Of a stretch of DNA of 64,000 bases, positions 55,679 to 64,000 are shown one piece after another. Source of the stretch: Alopecurus myosuroides (Eukaryota; Streptophyta; Magnoliopsida; Poales; Poaceae); the NCBI GenBank assembly GCA_028641055.1, contig CM054057.1, positions 330,118,482 to 330,182,481 of the forward strand, in the 5' to 3' direction. Each line of letters begins with the position of its first letter. Position 1 is the first letter of the stretch. The position numbers and the translations under genes were made by a program. Below the pieces are notes generated by a model. The model was not told the origin of the DNA and made no database searches. It saw nothing but the letters and a program-made list of their open reading frames with translations.

Positions 55679-57012
55679 GGGATGGAGAAGACTTGTGTGG
55701 AGGCACAAGGTTTTGAAACAGTGTGAAACCATACTGGGAGTCGGCGAGCAGGGTAGACATCTACCAGTTTACATACTATGGATCGGGAGCATCCAAGTCG
55801 GTTTGGTTCCACGATCCGAAAGAATCGGAAACGTCTTAGTGATTAACGCGTCCGTTAATTACTAATTAATAACTCATTAATTTTTTCCAATCAGAAAAAT
55901 AAACAAGATGCATAGCATTGTCCCCTGTTCGGCTCATTCCCACAACCCGCAGCATGTCGTGACGAGGCGATGTGGGCGACGGAGGAGGAGCGCATGTGGG
56001 AGACCTCTCCTCAATTCACTCATACTAGTGGTAGAAGAGATCACCTTATAAGGCGGTGAAACTGTCTCCCAACTAGTCACGTGGGACCAAACTTTAGTCT
56101 CACTCTCCTTTTGTTGCTATGCATGAGTGGGACATGAGAGTTTCAGATTTTACTTGGTCTTTTGGGAAAGGCCCAAGTATAAATTTCAACAATAAGTACT
56201 AAAGTGATGATGTCTAAGGGATTACATGTTCAAATTTAAGAAACATGATAACCACCAAGTCACGGGTCTTTGAGATATTTGGCAAGCTGTGATAAATTTG
56301 CATAAGTTTCTGTCACCCTTGTGAGGGAGCCAATGGATTCACCCAATTTTTCTCAAAGCATCGCTAAAGATGCAAACTTAAGTTGTGGCACGTTTTTAAT
56401 CCCTATGCTTCTAAGATATGGATTTATGTACTAATCCGTACCAATTCAAGAATTAGGATTTCCATAAGATATTTATCCCGAAACAAAAAATTATGTAAGA
56501 CCGATTCCAGAAGTAAACATGTTCTAAGGCGTAAGTGGCTAGCACCATACAATTGTAATATTTTGGTGCTAAGTACATAAGCGTCACATTTAGATATTAG
56601 TGCTAAACACCATATTGGAGTGGCTTGCCTTCTAATGTTGTGAACATGAAGGTTATATGGCAGCCCATTATTAAGGGGCAAATTATGATTCTGGAAACAA
56701 AACTTATGTTTGTTCTCTAATTAAGTGCGCACATAAGTATAAGTATATCTACACATAAGATAAAAAATTGCACTCTAAGGACTGTTGTAACACCTTGTTC
56801 CCACAAAGCGCTAAGAAGGTTTTATTTCTTTGATGGAATGATGTATTGTCAATTAGTTCAACGGTACTTAATTGACCGTTTCAATTTATTGTCTCTGTAT
56901 ATGTTCCACCAAAGGAATGATCTCATAAGTTTTCGAATAAGTATAAGTTTATGGATCTCCTAAGTTAAAGAATTTTCATCTTGAGATGAGGTTGCGTATT
57001 GTACTAACTGGG
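55679..57012. other. Repeat-derived intergenic, possible Copia LTR piece
   Basis: No gene. The part from 56040 (caccttataaggcggtgaaac...cacgtgggaccaaactttagtctcac...ggcccaag) reads like the promoter end of a grass Copia-type LTR, but borders are not visible. The rest is AT-rich. Confidence 0.4.
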
Positions 57013-57428
57013 TGTCTATGGTACTAGATAAAAATTGACCATAGTAATAATTTTGTCTACCTGGTCCATGACCCAACACTGAAGTCCAGCACAAAGGACT
57101 ACCCCGTGGCTCTAGAAGGCCCATCAGCGGCCCACCCACAAGACTTGCGGGGCAAGATGGAAAGCTTCCACCGACTAGATCTAGGGTTTGTAACCCCTCG
57201 GGTACGGCTTGAGACCCGTCCATCTATTTAAAGGCTAGGAGAGCAACCCAAGGGGGACATCCAATCTCAGTTTTTCCACCACCATAGCCATAGCTCGAGA
57301 TCCAATCTCTCGGCTAGAGCACCCACCATTGTAAGAATCCTCATAATACAAAGACACACAAACATGAGTAAGGGTTTTACCTCTATGAGGGCTCCGAACC
57401 TGGGTAAATCGTGCCCCCTGTTAGCCGA

Positions 57429-59726
57429 CGTTGTCACCAGCGCCTATTGCGTTCTCCTACTCGAAACCCTATCGAACCATCCGAGGGATTTGTCGACATG
57501 ACTAATCGACAATTGGCGCCGTCTGTGGGAACGGCAGACGCTGGATCCGCGGCATCATCGGCCTCATTTTCACCGAGCTTCAACTGGAGCCCGGAGACCT
57601 CGGCTCCTTTGGAGCCAATCTGCTTCGGGTCGTTCATCTACACGTCCCACTCGCTGGAATCTCGCCCGACGTTCAACGGACTCCAGGAGGGAGTCAACAT
57701 GACGTTCGGCAATCTCCACTTCCGCGCCAGCAAGGAAGAAATCTTACGCTTCCCTGACCAAACCGAGCTCGACGGATTAGACTCTGAATCCATCTCGAGC
57801 CCGTCAATCCCGGAATCGCCACTTAGCGACACCGGACGAGACTTGGAGTTCAGCGGTGGCTCCATCCGCTGTAACACACGCGACTTCCACACCACCGCGA
57901 CTAAGGAACCCTCCAAACTTAGCGAGAATCGCTGGCCAACGCTAAAGACCTACGATCCATATCTGGCCCACGTCTACATGGCAGATCCAGTCGAAGAACC
58001 CGCTAGCCTCGCGGCCCGGTAGCAGATCAGGGTTTCGCGAGAAGCCTGGGTCAAAGGGAAGACATCGGTATAGACGGGCAACCCGATAGAGCCTGGATCT
58101 TCCTAGGAAGACCTAGTCGCGTACCACTACCACCTATCGCCGAGGAGCCACCAATTAGCGAACGCTCACAAGGAACTCGAGTTACGCAAACAAGGGGCGG
58201 AAGCTTCGAGTGCGCGCCATGCCGCGCTATCGAAGACCCCCTCGACGGAGAACCAGCCCGCCAAGAAGGGAAATTATGTCTCGAAGACCGCTCACATGGA
58301 CAAAGGGTCTCTCAGCGAGATCAGTAAAACCATCGACACCTCCCTCATGCACGTGGACGACGAGGGCAACATGCACCCGACGACTCCTGCCGCCGCGGTC
58401 CTGGCCGCTGCCACCTATCTACAGGAAAACCAGCCGCCAGAAACGACCCCCACGCTGAGAAACACCGTCAAGTTCAAAAAGGGATAGGCATGGCCGGAGC
58501 AGCCATCGCCACCCAGATTCGCAAAAACGCGGTAACCCCTGAAGCTGATAAAACGCCTCGAGTGGACAGAACACCCCGCGGACGCAAGAGTATGTCACCG
58601 GGAAGAGAAGACAGGGGATCGCCTCGCCGCCCCAGGGGCAAAGAAGCGAGACGTCGAGGCGACAGCCCGCAACACTGTGACAGCAGCCCACGGCACCACG
58701 GAAGTCGCTCGGGACATCGCAGCAGGGAACCACGGCAGGAAGATAATCGCGACCGGGTCCAATACGATAAAGCTCGCGCACGCAGAAACCGCGCCCGATC
58801 ATTATCCATCTCCTCTAATGAAGAAGCATGGGGCGCGATGTGCTTCAGCAGCAGCATCCGCGAGGCACCGATGCCCAAGAGATTCAAACTCACGGTGGCT
58901 CGCAGGAACCCAAGACCTGGCTCTCAGACTATCTGACTGCGGTGAAATGCTAGCGCGGGAACAAAATTACAGTCATGCGGTACCTAAACCTGCACCTTGT
59001 CGGCGCAGCCCGGAGCTGGCTCGAAGGAAGACCACGTGCGTATTACAGATCCTAGGACGATCTCACCTGCGACTTCGAGAAGAATTTTCAGGCAACATAC
59101 AAGCAGCCAACATCTATCAAGGAATTGCGAGCCTATAGGCAGAAAAGCGACGAATCTACCCGCGATTACATCTAGAGATGGACCACGCTCAAAAAACGGT
59201 GGGGAACATATCAGAGGAGATATCAGTCGAGGCTTTCACCAAGGGCGCTCGACGCGCGGCCTTCCGAGAAGAACTGGGACGATCCGCACCCAAATCAATC
59301 GGTGAATTAATGGTGATAGCAGATCGATGGGCGAATGGTGAAGAGTCTCTGCGCGACGAAAAAGGTTCCTCTCCCGCGCATGACGAGGATCGCAACGGCG
59401 ACCGCGGAGGAGGAAGAGGCGACACTACGATCAGGATGATCAATCGGAGATGGTAGCGGCAGAATTCACAAGAAAACCGCGACATCAGATCCCGTGGGAA
59501 TCGTGAGTGGAAGGCAAAACCAGACGACAAAACGCCAGAGGAAGACCTTGACGGATAATGCTCCTTGCACATGTTCACGGATAAACAAACAAGCAAGCTC
59601 AAGCACACTCACCTCCTCAAGGATTTCTGAAAGTTCCAAGACATCCATGAGGCGTATACAAAGAAGCACAGGATGGCAATAAACCAAGGATACCCACAAC
59701 TCCCGGGAGGAGCCGCTACGAACCAC
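57429..59726 (+). pseudogene. Gag region of the decayed Gypsy
   Basis: The best first frame is 57429-58022 (continuous from the LTR edge, including MTNRQLAPSVGTADAG after the primer-binding site). The rest is in pieces (58210-58487, 58490-58936 and scattered fragments to about 59700), broken by stops and frame changes. A capsid-like GAARSWLEGRP sentence and a downstream FQATYKQPTSIKELRAYRQ sentence are recognisable between stops near 59000-59160. An Arg/Ser-rich tract (58560-58800) resembles the basic linker of Tat gag. Non-functional. Confidence 0.7.
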
Positions 59727-60002
59727 TCGCCGCCCCTACCTCCACCCGTTGGACACCAGAACATGGTTCTAGCCGCCCTTCCTGCACCAGCTAATCCAGC
59801 CGCAGTAAATCAAGGAGGCAACGGCTACCTAAACCCCCACGGGCTCCTAGGTATGATACAAAAGGTCTGCCCGTCCCGACGAGTTCAGAAGACCAACACT
59901 CGCCACGTTAACATGGAAGTTCAAGCACCACCGTCCAAGGTTGAATACCTGAAGATGTCCGAGCATCCGATAACCTTCTCATGAGAGGACCACCCGCCAC
60001 GG

Positions 60003-60437
60003 GTGCATCGACCGGGGCACGCGACGCTCATCATCCAGGCGCAAATAGGCAACTACGACCTACCCCGGGTGTTCATGGACGGCGGCAGCAGAATCAACAT
60101 CATATACGCGGATACACTCCGTAAAATGAACAAGAACTTGGAGGGACTCGCAGCATCAGAAACATCCTTCCACGGAATAGTACCGGGTAAAGCGGTCCGA
60201 CCACTCAAAACAATCAACTTGGAAGTAATCCTCGGAGACCCGTGCAATTACAGGAGAGAATTCCTCGACTTCGGGGTATTCCATTGGCCATCTCAGTACC
60301 ACGCCATTCTCGGCCGAACAACGTTCGCGAGATTCATGGCAGTACCTCATTATGCCTACCTCAAGTTGAAACTCCCGGGAGAATACGGTACAATCACCGT
60401 AAACAACGACTTCCAGAAATCATACAAGTGCGACTGA
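60003..60437 (+). pseudogene. Aspartic protease of the decayed Gypsy
   Basis: 145 codons open, with the retropepsin motif VFMDGGSRINIIY (Asp near 60078), ETSFHGIVPG, and HAILGRTTFARFMAVPHYAYLKLKLPG leading to RT. It is cut from RT by a stop at 60435. Part of a dead polyprotein. Confidence 0.8.
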
Positions 60438-60648
60438 ATTCCATGAGATCGCGAAATCTTTCGGGATGCAAGAGGAGCTAGAGGAATTGGCAAAAACCAC
60501 GAATAACTCTGTGATGCCACTAACCAAAAAGAATGCCCTAGACCTCGAGTTCAGCCCGAGTAGTGAAACTCGAAAGCATCAAGTGCACCCGACAGAATCC
60601 GCGAAGACGGCGATCGTGTCCACCACCCTATCACCCGTATAGGAAAGC

Positions 60649-61797
60649 GTGCACGTCGAACTCCTCCGTGAGTACTTGGAGATTTTTGCCTGGCAGCCTT
60701 CAGATATGCCAGGAATACCCAGGGAGTTCGCCGAGCACTCATTGGAAGTATATAAAGATGCAAAGCCAGTCAAACAGACCACTCGACGCTTCTCTGAGCC
60801 AAAACAGAGAGCATTCGGAGAAGAGGTGAACAAGCTCCTAGCCTCCAAACATCAGGGAGATCAAGATTTCCACCTGGTTAACAAACCCGGTGTTGGTCCC
60901 TAAGAAAAACACGGACATCCTTCGCGCGTGCATTGACTACACATTGCTGAGCAAACACTACCCCAAGGATAACTTCCTGCTCCCGCAGATCGACCAGATT
61001 ATCGACTCCACAGCAGGCTGGCAGCGCCTCTCCTTCTTGGATGCCTATTCGGGATACAACCAGATCATGATGAAGCAGGAGGACGAGGAAAAGACAACAT
61101 TCATCACACCACACGGTGTATACTGCTGCACGACAATGCCTTTCGGGCTTAAAAACGAGGCGCAACATATCAGCGTTGCATGCAAAAATGCCTTGCCAAG
61201 CTCATTGGCAAGAACATACATGTGTACGTTGACGATATCATCATCAAGACTCGAGTGGAAGACACGCTCCTCGAGGACATAATGGAGATATTCGACGCCC
61301 TCAACGCATACAGAATCAAGCTCAACCCGACAAAATGCGTCTTTGGGGTCCCGCTGGTCAACTCCTTGGCTATCTGGTCTCCGCTTGAGGAATTGAGGCC
61401 AAACCAAAGAAAATTCAAGCAATCTTGACGATGAAAGAACGAACAAACCTCCACGAAGTCCAACAGCTAGCAAGGCGACCGGCAACCCTCATTAGGTTCA
61501 TCGCAAGATTGGGCGAGCAGGCGCTCCCCTTCTATAAGCTGTTGAAGAAAACGGGATAAGCTCGAGTGGACGCCAGAAGCAAAAAAGGAGTTCATTGATT
61601 TGAAAAGAGTGCTGCAGAGCAGGCGCATACTGGTAACACCGCAGGAAAGGGAACCTATCTACCTTTACCTGGCCACAGCAAATCAAGTGTTCAGCACGGT
61701 AATAGTCGTCGAGCGTCCAAAGGACGGAAAAGCATATGACGCTCAGAGACCAGTGTACTACATCAGCGAGGTACTTTCGCCGTGCAAACAGCGATAA
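60649..61797 (+). pseudogene. RT and Gypsy RNase H of the decayed Gypsy
   Basis: RT pieces in different frames: 60649-60903 (FAWQPSDMPGIP), 60890-61282 (FLDAYSGYNQIMM, MPFGLKNE) and 61180-61428 (HVYVDDIIIKT, KCVFGVP). The Gypsy RNase H/connection follows at about 61600-61797 (REPIYLYLATANQVFSTVIV...PVYYISEVLSPCKQR). At least three frame changes and several stops. This segment contains the domain missing from the young element. Confidence 0.8.
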
Positions 61798-62081
61798 CCC
61801 CACTACAAGAAACTCGCGTATGGGGTGGTCCTCACAACCCGCAAGCTCAAACACTACTTCTAGGAACATACCGTCACGGTGCTAAACGACGCATCACACG
61901 GTACCATCATGAAAAATCCCATGGCATCCGGAAGAATCGAAAAGTAGAGCATCAAGCTAGGCGCCTGGGATATAATATACACATGACGCAACGCCCTCAA
62001 ATCCCAGGTGGTCGTAGAGTTCCTCCGCGAGCGGACAGAGCTGCAAACTCCAGGACCCCCAGAATGCACGAGTAACGGATC

Positions 62082-62573
62082 ATGTACTTCGACGGGTCGA
62101 AAAGAAACGAAGGGGCAGGAGCCGGCGTAATCCTCATATCACCAAGAGGCGACAAACTGCAGTACGTTCTACGCCTCGACTTCCCCGTGGACGACCCAAC
62201 CTCCAACAACGACGTCGAGTATGAAGCACTCCTACACGGCATGAAAATGGTGATCGCCTGCGGCGCCACTCGACAGATGATAGACGGAGACTCCAACCTT
62301 ATCGTGCAACAAATGATGAAGGAATGCGACGCCGTCATAGACAACATGATCGCTTATCGCGACATGTACAACCTGCTCGAAGGAAGCTTTAAGGGGTGCA
62401 AACTGAAGCACATTGCTCGATCAAGCAACAAAGAAGCCGACAGATTGGCAAACATCGGGTCAACAAACGCCCCAGTTCCGCTAGGAATTTACTTCGAGCG
62501 GCTCATCAAAAGGTCGGTCAAATTGAAGAAGCACACAGAGGTTCCAGCAGCAACAAAAACAGAAGCCAATTGA
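62082..62573 (+). pseudogene. Second (archaeal-type) RNase H of the decayed Gypsy
   Basis: 164 codons: MYFDGSKRNEGAGAGVIL (first Asp), DVEYEALLHGMK (Glu), DGDSNLIVQQMM (Asp) and SNKEADRLANIGS (last Asp). Catalytic residues are in place. RVT_3-type domain typical of Tat elements. Confidence 0.82.
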
Positions 62574-62660
62574 CAATGCGCCATCATCGAACTCGCTCAC
62601 AACATTTCGAGGCAAATCTTCCTAGTCGAGCCAGTCTGGACAACCAAGTACCTCGACTAA

Positions 62661-63872
62661 TTGATCCGAAAGCAGCTCCCGGAGGATATCCCTGAGGCAA
62701 GGCAGATTGTTCAGCGCAACAAAACCTTCCGTGTGGTAAATGGAAAATTCTACAAACAGAGCATATCAGGAATCCTCCAACGGTGCATCGCACCCGAGGA
62801 CGGAAAGAAATTACTACGGGACATACACCAAGGCAACTGCGGACATCATGCCAGTTGGAGAGCCATACTGGGCAAGGCTTTTCGAGCAGTATTTTACTAG
62901 CTAACAGCAGCCAAAGACGCCAAGGAACTAGTCGAAAGATGTGACGCTTGCCAATGCTTCTCGCCCAAGCCACACACACCAGCCACGGAGCTCCACATGA
63001 CCCCCTTGTCCAGGCCATTCGCTCAGTGGGGACTCGACATGGTAGGACCATTGAGGAAGGCAACACCTGGAGGATACACTCATATGTTGATCGCAGTCGA
63101 CAAATTCACCAAGTGGATCGAGGCGGTCCCAGTAACGTCACAGCACACAAAGTGCGCAGTCGAATTCCTCGAAACAATCGTGTACGGATTCGGCGTCCCT
63201 CACAATATCATCACGGATAATGGGACCAACATCACAGCGAAAGAGACGAATGCTTTCTATGAAGAGAAGGGGATAACTCTCATCTTTGCCTCGGTTGCAC
63301 ACCCTCAAACAAACGGGCAAGTCGAAAGATCCAACGGATTAGTTTCGGTTGGCCCCAAGAAGCGACTACTAGACATATTGCATCCTGCAACAGGACATTG
63401 GGCTCAAGAGTTACCGTCTGTCTTATGGAGCATGAGAACAACTCGAAACAGATCCACAAACTACACGCCATTCTTCATGGTTTACGGCGCCAAAGCAGTC
63501 TTGCCAGAGGATGTTCGATTGAGCGCTTCGCGAGTCGTTTCATATAGCGAGGATGCCTCCAACAAAGCACTCGCAGAAGACATGGACGCACTGGACGAAC
63601 ACAGGGATGTCGCACTCGCAAGATCCGCCGTCTACCAGCAAGCACTACGCAACCACCACAGTCGCTGCATCCGCAGCAAATCCTTCGTGGTAGGCGACCT
63701 GGTGCTGCGACTCAAGCAAGAAAGCGGACACAAACTCGAGTCACCATGGGAAGGACCCTTCATCATACACGAGGTCATCTCTGGAGGCGCCTATCGCTTG
63801 AAAAAACCAAAAACAGGCGGCGTCTACTCCAACCCATGGAACGTGGCGCACCTGAGGAAATTCTATCCCTAG
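62661..63872 (+). pseudogene. Integrase of the decayed Gypsy
   Basis: The zinc-finger part is at 62661-62900 (GNCGHHASWRAILGKAF) and stops at 62898. The core and C-terminus are open at 62997-63872 with LDMVGPL, TDNGTNI and NGQVERSN as the D, D, E sites, and a WEGPFIIHEV...WNVAHLRKFYP end without a chromodomain. The internal stops separate the finger from the core. Confidence 0.85.
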
Positions 63873-64000
63873 GAGAGTACCTTACTCGCAAAATAAGGCT
63901 GTTCCAGCCACATTGTAGCCCGAGCAAATACATGTCTTCTCATCCATCACAATAAAAACATGGTTTCTCAACCATAGCTACACATACTATCCAGTGAATT

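Larger units (their letters stand above)
57013..63955 (+). mobile_element. Decayed Tat-type Gypsy, right end beyond window
   Basis: The LTR probably starts at TGTCTATGG (57013, tentative), has a tatttaaagg box near 57224 and ends CGACA at 57511. The primer-binding site TGGCGCCGTCTGTGGGAA begins at 57514. Then come gag, protease, RT, Gypsy RNase H, second RNase H and integrase in normal order, with many stops and frameshifts. Coding ends at 63872 and the 3' LTR lies outside the window. It is an old, inactive copy and the useful full-length comparison for the deleted young element at 34.2-43.9 kb. Confidence 0.85.

Noticed and set aside
1..64000. CRISPR arrays, bacterial operons, phage or plasmid features
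   Set aside because: None seen; introns, MITEs, LTR elements and codon use are those of a plant nuclear genome.

Overview
This is nuclear DNA from a grass, most likely Pooideae and possibly Triticeae-like. The evidence is spliced genes with GT/AG introns and GC-rich first exons, Stowaway MITEs (short inverted-repeat DNA transposons), an Au-type tRNA-derived SINE, a CACTA end, PIF/Harbinger DNA, and LTR retrotransposons of the Tat (dual-RNase-H Gypsy) type. Species and chromosome cannot be fixed from the sequence alone.

Gene island (about 2.9-21.4 kb). Five intact-looking genes lie close together. (1) A six-exon, degenerate DEAD-box-helicase-like nuclear protein (2893-5617, +). (2) An eight-exon chloroplast-type 2-carboxy-D-arabinitol-1-phosphatase with an RHG phosphatase site (6075-8934, +). 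(3) A two-exon seipin (9449-10981, +). (4) A single-exon DUF868 protein (17856-18830, +). (5) A two-exon ATL-type membrane RING-H2 E3 ligase (19700-21427, -). The spaces between them hold small elements: a SINE, Stowaway-type MITEs, a long-inverted-repeat foldback element and two retroposed inserts with target-site duplications. They are ordinary housekeeping or metabolic genes with no obvious shared pathway.

Repeat territory (about 24-64 kb). From left to right it holds a truncated LTR (24.8-25.4 kb); a roughly 85-bp degenerate tandem repeat split by a 4.73-kb solo LTR with a GTATG target-site duplication (25.75-30.49 kb); LTR-like promoter/leader sequence (31-32.2 kb); a CACTA terminus (32.4-32.7 kb); and a two-layer nest at 33187-45340. 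The outer layer of the nest is a PIF/Harbinger element (TAA target duplication, GGGCATCTCCAG inverted repeats) carrying only an AT-hook plus Myb/SANT ORF1. The inner layer is a 9.69-kb Gypsy element whose two 454-bp LTRs appear identical and which is flanked by CCCGT. Deleting the Gypsy and one CCCGT copy restores an uninterrupted ORF1.

The inner Gypsy is the most interesting object in the window. It lacks gag, lacks the Gypsy-type RNase H while keeping the second (archaeal-type) RNase H and integrase in one frame, and has a one-base frameshift between protease and RT. It also carries a complete six-exon antisense gene of about 894 codons with its own TATA box and a non-coding 5' exon. It therefore looks like a non-autonomous element that moved very recently with help in trans. 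Beyond it lie a 478-bp-period tandem duplication, more MITEs, another LTR plus primer-binding site, a second 4.46-kb LTR of the same broad family as the solo LTR, and a decayed but nearly complete Tat-type Gypsy that runs off the right edge.

All coordinates and domain calls come from reading the sequence. No database search or alignment software was used.
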